64,000 nucleotides of DNA from Isoperla grammatica. Lineage: Eukaryota > Arthropoda > Insecta > Plecoptera > Perlodidae. Made by a program: the position numbers and the translations under genes. The notes under the pieces were generated by a model, which saw only the letters and a program-made list of their open reading frames with translations, searched no databases and was not told the origin of the DNA. The stretch covers positions 7,909,089 to 7,973,088 of the forward strand of contig OX246743.1 of assembly GCA_945910005.1 (NCBI GenBank), in the 5' to 3' direction. Shown here in pieces: positions 1 to 12,127 of the stretch (the stretch's first letter is position 1; every line of letters starts with the position of its first letter).

Positions 1-400
1 CGACAGTAAATTTGTCGCTAAACCTGGCACATAAGTAACATCTTTGATGGGTTTTACATTGTTGTCAGGAAACTTTACTAGTATATCTCCTTTACCTGCC
101 CCCATGAGACTCGAGTTGTCCGCACATTTGACTTCCTTGTCGTACAGATTTCCCCCTTCAAGATCTCGCAGCCACTCCCTCCTGGGAGTCATATGGGATG
201 ATGCTCCGGAATCGATGATCCAGTCGTCCTTGGTAAAGGATGACACACCCAAAGCACATAGCAGCGAAGATTCGGACCTGCCTCCCTTCTGGTTCTGTTG
301 AGTGTCCTCCTTCTGTGGGCACTCGGATTTGTAGTGTCCGAATTTCCAACACTTGAAACACTTGACATTTTTCTTCTCCGTCTTCTTGTTCTGCTACTTC
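1..400 (-). mobile_element. Ty1/Copia-type retrotransposon fragment (gag zinc knuckle and protease)
   Basis: Read on the minus strand, this shows a CX2CX4HX4C zinc knuckle (CFKCWKFGHYKSEC, about 325-366). About 30 codons later comes an aspartic-protease start with the D-S-G triad (WIIDSGASSHMT, about 186-221), then a stretch ending ...DVTYVPGLATNLLS that runs off the left edge. This gag-protease order is that of Copia polyproteins, with integrase and RT expected beyond the window. The upstream gag part is not recognisable past about 400, so the copy is 5'-truncated or decayed. It is an old mobile-element remnant, not a host gene. Confidence 0.85.
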
Positions 401-2002
401 CCAGCACGTCCACAATTCTAACTTCACAAGTACTACACCGAAAGACACATAACCTCACTTAACCTCAAATGTTCACCACATGTCCGCTTAAAACACTATT
501 TTTCACAACCATTTATTGTTCATCTGGCCCCTATTACGTCTTGGGCCCATAACCTGTTGTTATTTAGGAGGTTTCAGGGCAGATTGTATTAACGTACAAC
601 GATACATTCTAGGATGAACTACTAGGCTTTATTTAAGCGACTGCCATGACAGGATACAGATACACGAGTAATAAACGGAAGTACAATACATTGTAAAGTC
701 TCAGCCTTCAATTGGGCGGACGTAATGGCGGCAGATTACAAAATTATAACAAAGTAGGCCTACAAAAAACGTATAACTGCAATTACATTTGTTTTTGTTT
801 GTAATGAGTGGAGATAGTGACTCTCGGCAGTCTCCTCTTTCTGCAGTACGAAAATTCCCTTCACCGTGTGTTCTAGCGCACGTAGAAGCGGGGGGGGGAG
901 TTGAAATGGTGCTTAGGCCTAAATATATATTTTACATGTTACGTCGTGAAAATCGTCGTTTTTATTTCGAATAGTCCCGACCGAAAGTGATATCTAAATC
1001 ATTTTATTCCAAATATCGTTGCTCGCGGTACCGTTTTTCAGCATCGATCGCTTTATTTTTCCCGTCCCAGGTCAATATTTACCTCGATTAATCGTTTTTC
1101 GGTTATAAATGTCAACGTGGAAACAAGTTTCAGCGACCGTTACGTAAGTGTTTTTTGGACGCGACTGTACGGCCGCGCGTCACCGAGAGACCGCTATTAT
1201 ATCACGAGCTGGCGGCAGCTGTCGGCTTAGCGCCCGCGAGGGATCTATCACACAGCGCCCGCACTCGGCCCGCAGGCCTTTTACGTCGGCAAGGTCGGGG
1301 GCACGGATAATTATTTTAAATCAACAAATTGAAGAAACGATCAGATCAATATGTGAAATGTAACTATAAAATCAGGGGATAGTAATAAAACAACAAATCG
1401 ACAAAACAAGCCATTATGAACACGTGGTATCAATTTAAAAACACCAACAAACTTGGAACAATCTGCATGGACAGACAGACACTCTATGAAACGTAGTATG
1501 GTGGGAGGGGTGAGGGGCTGGCGCTATACGATGCCTCAGGGCTTGGGCTACCTGCCAAAAGCCGGACGTGAGCAAGGGTAGCGAAAGGGAGGAGGGGAGG
1601 GGGGCGAGGTGGGGTGACCGCTTGACAATAACAACATTCCATTCTCGCGCATTCACAGCTGCATATCCCGAACGAGATAAAGCTTGCTCTTCCAGGAAGT
1701 GATTTCGGATGACAAGTAAAACCAATTAGCGTATAATCGCTAAAGATGTCTGGGGGGAACAATTTCTGTCGCCTATAACCGAAAATAACGTATAACCAAA
1801 TAACGTATAATTAAATTATTTTAACATTGATTCTTATGGGAAATGGCCGGGACCATATGGAAATCACGTATAAATACGAAAAACGTATAAGTACGAAACG
1901 TATAATTGATGCTCCACTGTAGTTAACACCTTTGGATTTCAATGGGCTGAAGATCGACTATAAAGTATGGCCCTCAACTTTGACCGTGATTTGTGTTTGT
2001 AG
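401..2002. other. Non-coding stretch left of the helicase exon; possible TIR element end
   Basis: I see no supported gene here. Short open frames lack family resemblance. A GC-rich patch at 1150-1310 contains no recognisable coding signal. Between about 1725 and 1920 the motif CGTATAA recurs many times, and the block ends in GATGCTCCACTGTA. That resembles the end of a pogo/Tigger-like TIR, but no matching left end is visible. The stretch is presumably intron of the helicase gene, because its upstream exons must lie to the left. Confidence 0.4.
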
Positions 2003-2175
2003 GTTGCGCCGCCTGTTGGCAGAGATCGGGTCCGAGAAAGAGAACAAGACTATCATCTTTGTGGAGACAAAGCGTAAGGTTGACGAGCTACTACGTTGCG
2101 TTCGCCACGACGGCTGGCCGGCCGTCAGCATGCACGGAGACAAGACTCAGCAGGAGCGAGACCACGTGCTACAAG
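2003..2175 (+). CDS. Rm62: Helicase exon with motif IV
   Basis: The acceptor TTTGTAG precedes 2003 and the donor G|GTGTGG follows 2175. It is entered in phase 2 and left in phase 1. It encodes the start of RecA-like domain 2, ending GDKTQQERDHVLQ. It joins in frame to the next exon, which begins EFRSGRAPVL, as expected for DEAD-box proteins. Confidence 0.88.
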
Positions 2176-5100
2176 GTGTGGTACTCGCATGCAGCCGTCC
2201 TAACACGGGCTGGGACTAGGGAAGGGGAAAAAACCTGTTTCTCCTAAATGTTTTTACCCATGAACTAAATACCATTTAACCCCCTCCCACACAGCACACA
2301 GACAAGCTAATAGCATAGCGTGAAAAGCTATGTATCAGGTAGGCCTAATAGTAAAAAATAAAAAATGTAAATTTTTAATTATAATTTCTGGATTTCAAAA
2401 CTAAGGTTGGAATTCATAGTCGGGCCGGCCCCTACACCTAGGGGCACCCATTGTTGCTATGGATTTGTTTTGTTTATGGGAAATAACATGCAAACAATTG
2501 TTACCTTGGTAACAATGGGCGCCCCTAGGTGTAGGGGCCGACTATGAACTAAAAACCTTGGTTGCCAAGAACAAATTAACAGTACGGTCGCCATGGGGAC
2601 CTGGCGACTGTACTTGAGGACCCCTGCTTATGTATTCATCAATGTTCAAACTTCTAAAGAAAGAGTGGTACAGATAGTTTCTGAGGAATGTACGGTGGGC
2701 ACATTACATTATATTCAATGACAATCAGGGCTAAACATTTCAATTTGCAACCTACTTTTCTATCCTAGTCCAGTGGACTGCTCTGTATCCAGTTCAGTGA
2801 TAGTCCCAGTTACTAAGGCTGGGCGTCGACATCGATTAATCGATTAATAATCGATGTCGGTGTCGATTTTCGACATCGATTTTTTTGGGTTTTAAACTTT
2901 TAATCGATTTTTTCATCAATTATTTAAATAACTAATCAATTGTCAATTTTTGTGGTTTCCCGTAAAAACGTAAATTCACTTCAACGCGAGAATTTTAATT
3001 TCACATTTCAATTAATAATTGTTGTCACGCGAGAGCACCACCCCCACCCCCCCTCCTCCCCTCCTTCCGGCCGCGTAATCTTTGTGAGATGGCATCGCGT
3101 AATATGCAGTCGGCAGCGCAGGCGAGGGGTTGGCGCTTGGCCGACGGAGAGGCAACGATCGCCGGGAAGCGAGTCCGTGCGGGCCCGCACATACGTGGCC
3201 ACTTCATCCCACCCCTTGGCAACAATATGCCTCATGTTGCAGTATTGATAGCTAGTAGTGGTCGTAGAACATATGATTTGCAGCAAACAAATATTGCTCC
3301 ATTTAACAGGTGACAAAGTTTTTTATTAATAATTGATTAATTATCAATTTAAAAAAAAACGATGTCGATTATTTGCGTTTCGATGTCGATATCGAAAATA
3401 TTCCGACATCGTGATTTGACATCGATTATTTGTCGTCGATGTTGTCGATTTACATCGATGCCCAGCCTTACCAGTTACAGCTTACCAGCAGATGTGTTAA
3501 ACACCCTAAGTAGGGCGTATTAAGAAGTTTAATGAAGCATGCGGTGTTTGCGTGTTGCAGAGTTCCGCAGTGGCCGTGCCCCAGTTCTAGTAGCTACTGA
3601 CGTAGCGGCACGAGGTCTGGGTAAGTAGGAAGCTACTTCTGTAGCCCAGTCAGTATCGTGGACAAATGGGGGAAGGACAATCTTCATTGCTACGTAAGGA
3701 CATTATAAAGTGGTCCTGGCAGCTAACTATTCTTATGCTGGACAAAATAGCACGTCAAATAATACGAACTTGGTACCTTACATCTACTTGAAACAGGTCG
3801 TGTAGTGATTTTTGAACGTGTATTGGAATTCTCCCATACATATTGCGCGGTCGTGAAGACCACCTTCACTAATGTATGAAAGAATCTATTGATATTTGTG
3901 AAACTGTAATTGTGAACAGTTGCATTAAACTGGCAGTAAGATAAGGATGTGAAGTTTGCATGAGAATAGTTAGCAAGGGAGAACTATACTTGGATACCAT
4001 GTTGTCAATGTCGTGAGTTCATGTCTTGTTGCTTTGTCGGCTTGCTTTGATGGGCAAAACACTTCACAAGGAGATTTCTTGTAGCACATTGTCTTTTGTT
4101 GTACACATCAGTTTAAATTAACACAGATAGGTAGGCCTAAACCTTTGTTAATCCTAACTGTCATCAATTTAATTTATAAACCTAGTTTGGAGTATCATCG
4201 GTATAATTAAAAAACAAACAGTCAAAATTAAATTGATTCCCAATATTTTAACGTTTATTTTGTGCGTAGAGTCCAGTTCACGTTCTTCCGTTCATCTGCT
4301 CGGTGTCTCTATAGATCTCTACTCTGATTGTTGTGTGATTGACATAATACAAGCACCAACCATAGCATGAAAATGGCAGCCTTCTGCCTAGAGACCAGCA
4401 GCAACACTTGCAACATTAAGGGGATATAGATGGTTGCAATATAATTATAGTGTCTTGCTTTGTGGTTGTATGTGTTTCGTTTCAATCAACTCTGTTAGCA
4501 TGTCCACTCGATTATCAATTTTATAGTCAACCATACCTTAGTTTAATAATACACGCACTTTCAACTATAAAATAATATGTAGCCAATAGCCATAATTGTA
4601 AATTTTGTAGTAACGGTACTGTAGTAAATTTTATTACAGTTGTAATATTGCACAAATCTTTCTTTGCTGATTTAAGCGTTGACGTAAATCAATACCAAAC
4701 GGTAAAAATTATCGGTAGTGCTGTACAAAAGCACCTACGTACGTTATCAATATCGAGGGTACTAGTAGTTGTTGTTGCTTGCATTACCTTTGGTAAATAA
4801 TTAATTAATGATTTATTTATAGGGCTGAACTAACCAATATAAAAGTACCTGGAGTCATGTTAGCCCCCGATCATTTTTTTGTCACGTGTTTTTATTGGTG
4901 GTAGGGGCTGACATTGGTTGCTAATTATTGCTGACGTGAGTTGTATTCTGATTGCAGAGGCCAATGCGAGTTTGTGAGCAAAGCTTTTGCCTTGCCGTGA
5001 GCATTGCCTCTTATTGAACACCAATCAAGTGTTTTGTTAAGTGTGAGCGTGGCCCCCAGGAAAACGCAGGTGGGTCCCACCAAAGCAAGGCCTCGTCCAT

Positions 5101-5299
5101 AACCCGTTGCCACCGGCAAGATGGACGCCCTGGTCTTGGCTACGTCTATAGGCGCCGACTTCAATTCACATATTCTTACATTTTAATTGTTAATTAAACT
5201 TAGTTATGAAAATGAAATTTAGTTAAATTTAAAATTTAAATTCATTAAATTGCTGTTGCCCCCTATGGTATTGGCAGGTGTGTTGAGAGAGGAGTTGGC

Positions 5300-5333
<34 letters not shown>

Positions 5334-8300
5334 TTGGAGATTATGTAGTAACTTGGATTTCGTAATACATTGGTGGACTTTATGTCTCTGCAATGCCAAC
5401 TTTCAACTCGCGAATTCGTCATCTTACTTGAAGGTAAGTTTTTGGATCCTATTTATAATACACTCGACTATTCCAACCAATCAGCATCTATCAACATAAC
5501 GAAAGATTAATGTGTTATTTTACTGATCTATATCAAGCCGTTTGTGAGTAATGATAAATATTTGATAATCTTTTAATTTGATATCCCTAGTATTCATGAA
5601 GCCAGGTAATTTTTTTTCCGTCTAGATGAGCTTCTATTTTAATTTTAACATGTACATACAGTTTTGAATGTGTGTAATTGTTCATTAGAATTAGCATTTT
5701 ATTCATTATAACTAGTGATACGTGAAAATAGCACGAAAATAGCACCCCCCAAATACAGTATCACCCTGAAGTTTTCAGAAGTCGGCGCCTATTGTATTGT
5801 TACAGTCACTGAACTACTTTGATTCCGTGTGGGTGAATGGGCGAGGACCTGGTTTTACCCTGCTTTAATGCAGGCAGTTTTTTTTTGCATGGTACTATTG
5901 ATTGAACAAAAACTCTCAAAGCAATTTGTAAGCAAATTAGTGTCAGTTGTTTGTTGTTTCTATATTGGCTTGTCACTTGTCAGTAATTCTTTTCTAAATG
6001 TAAAACTAATTATTAAATTACAATGTATTATTGGACATTGTTTCAATTTCAAACCCTCGTGGCATTAATTTTATGTAGTCAATTTCCTGTATCTTTTTAT
6101 TTATTAGATGTATATCATTAATAACAAAAATTCATTGTGATGCCCTACCACGTTTTTAACGAGGTAATGCAATTGAGTGGGTAATGCCGACTACAGCTTC
6201 TTATAGCATTCGATGCGCATACAGTATGTAGCAAGAATTCGGTAGTAAGCCACAGTAAATTTGTCTCTAAAATCCCAGGTGACTGTATCTCATGGTTCAA
6301 ATAATGGACTAAGGGTTAATGCCAATGTGCTTTGTTGCACAATGATCAATGAATTATTTCATTCAAGTCTTCGGATGAATTAGTATTTCTGGAAAATAAC
6401 CAGTTTTGTTCTCCCATCAGTTTTCTAACTTGTTAACGTAAGTAGGATTTAATTTAACCACTTGTATTGTAATACATATTCAATCACAGAACATTTTGTT
6501 AAATGTGGCATTTGACTGGCGAGAAGAGTTGCCCCATTCCATTCCGTCGTTAACTTGAAAAAATTCACTACACAATTCAGTTTTAACATTTGTTTTCAAC
6601 ACAAATGTTTGGAAATTAGTTAAGCCTAAATTAAATTAAAGTAACAATAAAAACTAGCTAAAGTTGTAAGTGAGAACAAAATGGCAAAATGGCTTATTAT
6701 ATTTTGTGTTGTTTGTGTTAGTATTGTATTTGTAATTTCCACATCAAGTAATTTTCTTTGATGGCTTATTGCTATTAGTATTTAATATAAGCTTCAATAT
6801 TCCCCATGAAAGTTATAACTGTACCACAGTTTAATAATTTTTTCCTAAATGACGTACGAAACATTTCTAGCTTTCGGAGATCTTTAGTGAGACGCACGTT
6901 CACCTTTTCTTCATTATTGACCAAGAAATGTGACCAAATTGTTTTCAAACTACAATATTAACTAAATGAGAGTATTTAATATTTATAGGCCTACATGCCC
7001 ATTTGATGTATTTTATTTTTCTTTATAGTGGCTCGTGTCATATGAACCGGTATGATAAATAATCAGTACTTTTAACTGTGTAGGCCTATAGAGAGTAGTA
7101 ATACCAGAATTTGTGAATACAGATACACATCTATGACTATTCCATTTTTTATTAATTAACAGTGATTTTTTACCAAATGCAATTAATAATATTGAACTTA
7201 TGGACTGTACACTTGATTAAGTATAGGGAATTGTTAATTATTATTTGTTTTAGTGTGGTATTGTATTGACCATAGGGTATTAGCATTCAACTTCGTATTG
7301 GTAGAAAATAAAGTGTCAATACTATTTTGACCTGTTTTGTCCGACTCTGTCTTTGAATGAATTCTCGAGTGCTGTCTTTTCTCCGTTGGTTTTTCGTCCG
7401 TAATTCATATTTCATTCACCCTAGAAGAAAGCATCCAACAACTAACAAAGCATTATCTTCTTGAGCCTGCTGTTCATTTAAGCCTAATTAATTTTATTTT
7501 TAAATTAGGTTATCAATAAGAAAACATGTAATTAAATAATATTAACAAATGTTGGTCAAGAAACCTGATCTAGATCCAGATGTCTTCATTTTTGTAAATG
7601 TCCTATTGCTAGCAAAACAATCTATATGCAAGCAATATTTTAAAAATAAAATAGAGGTCGACATTCACGATTGATTTTGTTGTATTACTAATATTATTAT
7701 TGTTGCTCATGAATCTAGTTTAATAAAATTGCCTCGCGTCGCGGATGACACGGTTATTACATTTCAGACGTGGAGGACGTGAAGTTTGTGATCAACTTTG
7801 ACTACCCGTCGAGCTCTGAGGACTACATCCATCGCATCGGCCGCACCGGGCGTTCCGTGTCGACGGGTACGGCGTACGCGTTCTTCACGCCGCATAACGC
7901 CAAGCACGCCCACGAGCTCATCTCCGTACTACAGGAGGCCAACCAGGTGGTGAACCCGAGACTCAGCGAGATGGCGGCCATGGCGCAGAGCGGTGGACTC
8001 ACGGGTGGGTTGGTGCTTGGAGTTGTCTGCTGTTTGAAAATGGTTTTATTTATTTCCTAAATTTTGTTTTAAAAACTGCAAAGAGTGATGTTTTTTTTTT
8101 TTTTTTGCGTTCCTCACACTGCCCAACAGTGACATGAATATTAGGGCTGTGCGAGTCTCGACTTTTCGAGATTCGAGCGAGAAAAAAGTACTGCTCGAAT
8201 CTCGCTTGATCTCGATCTCCAGCTGCTCGAAAAAACGAGTCTCGCTCGACCTCGAGCAAACTAGTCTCGACTCAAGATCTTCATCATGGTGGACGTAATT

Positions 8301-11300
8301 TTGCGGGGCCTTGCGTTATGAAGTAATACTTATTACCCGAGTTTTGCGTAATAATTTCATGATGCCATGCGAGGCCTATGCCTAGTCTAGCAGAGTCGCG
8401 GTGCTAGGGCCTAGGCCTAGGCCTATTCCGTGATCGGAGGCCTAGGCCCTAAAAACAAAGGGGACCGGGAGACGTGAATGCACGGCGTCGAAAATGACCA
8501 TCCTTTATTGGTTTCGCTGCGTCTATGTCACTAATACTTCCAATCAACGATCAAAAGGAAAGAATTGCACAGAATATTCCATTTAAGAACTTTTTACGTC
8601 TTTTTAAATCGTAGTTTGCGACTTAGCATGTTTTGACATCTGTTTCTGCCATTTTCGTTTGGATTCAACTGACTGACGCTGATTCGTCGCTGAAGTCTGA
8701 AGGTCAAACTAACCGAGTGACGTGATTGGCGAATACTTGATGTTTGCAGCCAATTACAGAGAATGGCGCATGATGCGCTCTGTCGGTCAACTCATAAGAT
8801 TTAGGGTGCGAAAGATTTAAACGTGTTGAAATAGCATTTGAAATACCTAGTCCGTGAATATTGTGAGAGTGCGAATTTGGATGAAATTTTTTCGGATAAA
8901 AACATCGTACTATATTCGGTACAATACTATTGAAAGGTGTCGTTACTTTTTAAAGATTTTCATTATAATATAAATGTGATTAAACCATGGATTTATAAAA
9001 TTAATATAATAGTACCTAAAACTTAGAATATCAATGTGAAAATAAAAACTATATTTTGTTCAACATGTAGGCCTAGGCCCCTATATAGAGAAATGTTAAC
9101 TTTATAAATTTTATTTTAATTGGGGCCTATTTTTAACTTTTGAAGCTGCCTAGGCCTAATTATTTTTGTTGGCAATTCTTTCTTTGGGGTCCTACAACAG
9201 TCCTAGGTGAGGCCCTAGCCCTAGGCAAGACCTAGGCCTAGCATTTTCATTTTCAGAGATTTTATAATTAATAAATAAAAATAAATAAAAAAATCACTGG
9301 ATTTTGGATCTCGCTCGAATTCGGATCCCGCTCGATCTCGGTTCTCGCTCGATCTCGGATCTCGCTCGAGATTCAAGATTTTTTTCAAATTCTCGCTCGA
9401 TCTCGCTCGACTTAAAAAATCCCTGCTCGCACAGCCCTAGACATGATCATTAATATTTAATAGGGATGACATCGGGTATCCGGATATCCGGGTTACCCGA
9501 ATCCAAAAATTACCCGAATCCGTTCTAAGGATTCGAATCTTGTTCTGGTACATTTTTAGTTGAATTGTTGTATGCTTCAACGATGCGCCAACAATGGTGA
9601 TAACAAAATGACTTGTTTCCATTCAATAAAATACTTTCCCGCTCCGTTATGTACCCATTATCGGCTTGATTAAAAATAGACTAAAGGGGCCCCCACACGC
9701 GCGAACATGTCTCCAGACATGCTCGCGAGCTTCGTGCTCGCGAGCATGTGTGAGCGTGTGGGGGGCTGTTTCGCGTAGCTCACACATGCTGCTGTACCTT
9801 GTCGTGGAAGACATCAACAAGTTTTGATATTTTACCGATGCTCGCGAGCATGTGTGAGCGTGTGGGGGGCTGCACACACTTGCTCGTCAACATCTGACCA
9901 TTTAAAAGACATTTTGAACTGGAAGTATTGGGATATGAATGAAATTATCCTCATTTCACGCAGTTCTTATGTTCTATTAAAAGTAATATGAAAATTATTA
10001 TATTTTAATGCCATGTCTTATTATTGACAAAGGTTAACAATTTAAAATGATGTTCTGCGCCAGACTACATGCTAGTATGTTTTCACTAAAAAAAAAAAAA
10101 AAAAACTAATTAGATGAGCGATAGCGAATCTTTCCATACAACTCGATCGGCGCTTTGTCTGTTGCAATGGCAATTATCCATCCTTAAATAGTTTTTAAAA
10201 TCTTCTGGTGCAAATGCTCGTAACTCGTTTATTAATTTGCAATATGCGAATGCGATTCGCGCTTTTTCAACCACTCTTTAACCCATATTTTTCGAGCTCG
10301 CTTCTTTTGCTTCTGTTTATTTATATGTAAAATAATGATACTAGCACAAGCAATTGCATGTTTCAATAGCACTGGAGCCATAGTGCGTGCGTGCTACCGA
10401 GCACGAGGAACTGGTTTTTAGGATTTTAGGGGCGTTGTTGACGAGCATGTTGTGCTCCCGTGTGGGGGCTAGCATGCTCGCGAGCCTGCGGTTCCCCGTG
10501 GAGTTTGCGAGCATGTCTGGAGACATGTTCGCCCGTGTGGGGGCCCCTTAAGCCTATTTTGTGTGGTGTGATTGCTGCGGGCGAGTTATGGTTTGCCTGT
10601 GCTCCCACTGGCTCTCGGCCTACCCCTACCCCTTCCCGACCGTCATCACTGGCTGACAGAACGCATGCTGGCAGCTTCTGTTACGGGCGGTCAATGGCCT
10701 TCAAATAACATGTTGAGCGACGTGATTTACACTTCTAGGATTCGGGTTACCCGAATCCTTGAGGGGCTGGAATCGAATCCAGATTTGACTACCCGATGTC
10801 ATCCCTAATATTTAACACTCACTGCAATATAAAACTGCATCCTACTCACTGCCTACTTCTACGAGATTCAACAGTAAATTAACGGACATTTAACTTCGCG
10901 GAAGTCAGGAATTTTGTTAAAATACGTACATAATAGTTTAAAATTAAACGGGAGCTTCCGTTTAAATATTGTAAATAGGCCAAATTTGAAATTTGTTATT
11001 TTGTTTTTTTTACCAACTCTAAACTCTAAATGTTCTTATTAAGCATAAAACTTGAAATTCATAGTGCATCAAATAACACTTTCGTTTTATCGCACCTTGC
11101 GAAAAACAAACGTCTTTAGTTGTAGTGATTTGAATTTTGACTATCTCCGTTGTCCCGCTCCGTAGGTCGCGGTCGCTGGAGCGGTGGTTCGCGTGGCTCA
11201 CGGGGATCGCGCGGAGATCGCAACAGCAGTGCTGGCGGTCGCGCGTCTGCAAACCGCTGGGACCAAACGTCGAAGGCGTCTCGCTTCTCCGCTCCGCCAC

Positions 11301-11374
11301 CCCCTCCTCCGCCACTGATGGGTGGTCCACCTCCCTACCAGCCGACTTACTTCCACCTGGTTGCCAACAACTAG
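2003..11374 (+). CDS. Rm62: DDX5/DDX17 (Rm62)-type DEAD-box RNA helicase, 3' half (4 exons)
   Basis: ATP-dependent RNA helicase C-terminal half, encoded by exons 2003-2175, 3561-3620, 7768-8004 and 11166-11374. All junctions are AG/GT and phases agree. Visible features of the RecA-2 lobe are IIFVETKRKVDEL (motif IV region), PVLVATDVAARGL (motif V) and YIHRIGRTGR (motif VI). They are followed by the DDX5/17-type linker ISVLQEANQVVNPRLSEMA, an RGG/SRG-rich tail, a proline run and stop TAG. The Q motif, Walker A, DEAD box and SAT motif are missing because the 5' exons are off the left edge. Family members act in splicing, transcription and RNP remodelling in the nucleus. DDX3/Vasa is less likely because its C-terminal sequence differs. 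The introns are long (1.4, 4.1 and 3.2 kb) and rich in TIR elements. Assignment to the DDX5/17 subfamily is firm; the exact orthologue name is inferred. Confidence 0.9.
2402..2560. mobile_element. Short TIR element (MITE) in helicase intron
   Basis: The ends are inverted copies: TTCATAGTCGG...CCCCTACACCTAGGGGC near 2413-2456 matches the reverse complement of 2518-2547, with a second weaker arm AAGGTT/AACCTT outside it. The centre contains the short palindrome TTGTTACCTTGGTAACAA. No coding capacity. The superfamily is not clear. Confidence 0.65.
2814..3470. mobile_element. Non-autonomous hAT element with 8-bp target duplication
   Basis: Termini are TAAGGCTGGGC and its exact reverse complement GCCCAGCCTTA. 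They are followed by subterminal ATCGATGTCGA-type repeats on both sides. The element is flanked by CCAGTTAC at 2806-2813 and 3471-3478, a perfect 8-bp duplication typical of hAT. The 657-bp body has a GC-rich centre (3030-3230) with an open frame of 74 codons on the plus strand that I cannot assign. Confidence 0.85.
3561..3620 (+). CDS. Rm62: Helicase exon with motif V
   Basis: This 60-nt exon lies between GTGTTGCAG and G|GTAAGT. It encodes EFRSGRAPVLVATDVAARGL, motif V of DEAD-box helicases. Phase 1 in and phase 1 out match its neighbours. Confidence 0.9.
5148..5792. mobile_element. TIR element with perfect 15-bp ends
   Basis: ATAGGCGCCGACTTC at 5148-5162 is repeated as its exact reverse complement at 5778-5792. 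The 645-bp interior contains a run of about 34 C (5301-5332). It also holds a plus-strand open stretch ending in a donor-like G|GTAAGT near 5434, which might be remains of a transposase exon. No clear target duplication, so the superfamily is open. Confidence 0.6.
5301..5332. repeat. Poly-C homopolymer
   Basis: An uninterrupted C run of about 32-34 bases inside the TIR element. Its length may be unreliable in assemblies. Confidence 0.9.
7768..8004 (+). CDS. Rm62: Helicase exon with motif VI
   Basis: The exon opens after ACATTTCAG and ends ACGG|GTGGGT. It encodes DVEDVKFVINFDYPSSSEDY, then motif VI HRIGRTGR and the C-terminal linker of DDX5/17-type proteins. The neighbouring exons join in phase 1. 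Confidence 0.92.
8139..9439. mobile_element. hAT-like non-autonomous element
   Basis: Ends are TAGGGCTGTGCGAG (from 8142) and the inverse CTCGCACAGCCCTA (to 9439). Subterminal regions on both sides are packed with CTCGCTCGA and TCTCGAT motifs. The flanks GACATGAA (8131-8138) and GACATGAT (9440-9447) look like an 8-bp duplication with one mismatch. The body includes a cluster of AGGCCTAGGCCTA repeats at 8360-8460. No transposase is seen. Confidence 0.7.
9461..10807. mobile_element. hAT-like element with perfect 8-bp target duplication, carrying a nested insertion
   Basis: Termini TAGGGATGACATCGGGTA and its exact inverse TACCCGATGTCATCCCTA, with subterminal GGGTTACCCGAATCC on both sides. Flanked by ATATTTAA at 9453-9460 and 10808-10815. 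The middle is interrupted by a second TIR element (9685-10548). There is no recognisable transposase, so it is non-autonomous. Confidence 0.85.
9685..10548. mobile_element. Nested Harbinger-like MITE
   Basis: Inverted ends AGGGGCCCCCACACG and CGTGTGGGGGCCCCT are followed inward by mirrored ACATGTCTCCAGACATGCTCGC motifs. TAA borders both sides (9682-9684 and 10549-10551), consistent with the 3-bp TWA duplication of PIF/Harbinger elements. It sits inside the hAT element. It contains GATGAGCG...CATACAACTCGATCGGCG at about 10113, a sequence shared with the repeat at 12.0 kb. Confidence 0.6.
11166..11374 (+). CDS. Rm62: Helicase last coding exon: RGG-like and proline-rich tail
   Basis: The acceptor CCGTAG is followed by GRGRWSGGSRGSRGSRGDR, an arginine/glycine-rich stretch. 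Then comes SAPPPPPPPLMGGPPPYQP and the end HLVANN with stop TAG at 11372-11374. RGG tails in this family bind RNA. The stop is directly followed by GT (CTAG|GTCCGT), so a further splice cannot be ruled out, but the frame is already closed. Confidence 0.85.
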
Positions 11375-12004
11375 GTCCGTCTCGAGGTAGGTATGTTCAA
11401 GGCCTCATCACAGTACCTTGACCTTGCAGTGCCATTCTTGCACACCATCAGGCCGTGCAGTGATTGCAACCGTGGCTCATGACTTCTACCTGTCAGATGT
11501 TATCTATTGATACAGTAATAGGCAACACGCGTACGATTTTGTTTGTTAAACAAAGCACTTAGTTTAATAGTATTGTTAGATACAAAAAGTATATTAATAC
11601 AAGTACTAAGTTAAAAAAGAAATTTTTTAATCTGTTTAATGTGGTCGCATTTATTGAAGTTTCAACTCGGGGATCTGAAACGAGTACAGGTGGCTGTGAC
11701 ATCATGATTTAGTAGACGTAGCGTAACAGACCAATTGCCGAGGCGGTGAGCGTACACAGACACAAACCATGACGTCAAATCCCATCAACATGGTGGCGGC
11801 TCGTTTTCCGTGCCCTTTTATTTATCGTTACTAAACCAATTATTTTGAGGCATAGACTGATCCATTTTTCAAAATTCAAGGACACAAAATTATTTTTAAT
11901 GAGAGACAATGTATTTAAAAATCGATTAAAATTCTCATACGCGTGTTCCCTATTATATAAAGTAAACATAAAAACCAAAGAATCAATTATTCAAGAATAC
12001 AAAT

Positions 12005-12062
12005 AATTTAGATGAGCGTAGCGAAGCGGAGTGAATCTCTCCATACAACTCGATCGGCGTTT

Positions 12063-12127
<65 letters not shown>

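Larger units (their letters stand above)
3621..7767 (+). other. Long helicase intron
   Basis: AT-rich intron between the motif V and motif VI exons. Apart from the TIR element at 5148-5792, which carries a poly-C run, I see no coding sequence in it. Scattered TAGGCCTA-type octamers are present (for example about 4132, 6987 and 7081). Confidence 0.7.

Noticed and set aside
3089..3313. 74-codon frame inside the hAT element, possible captured exon
   Set aside because: GC-rich but without recognisable domain; reported only as part of the element.
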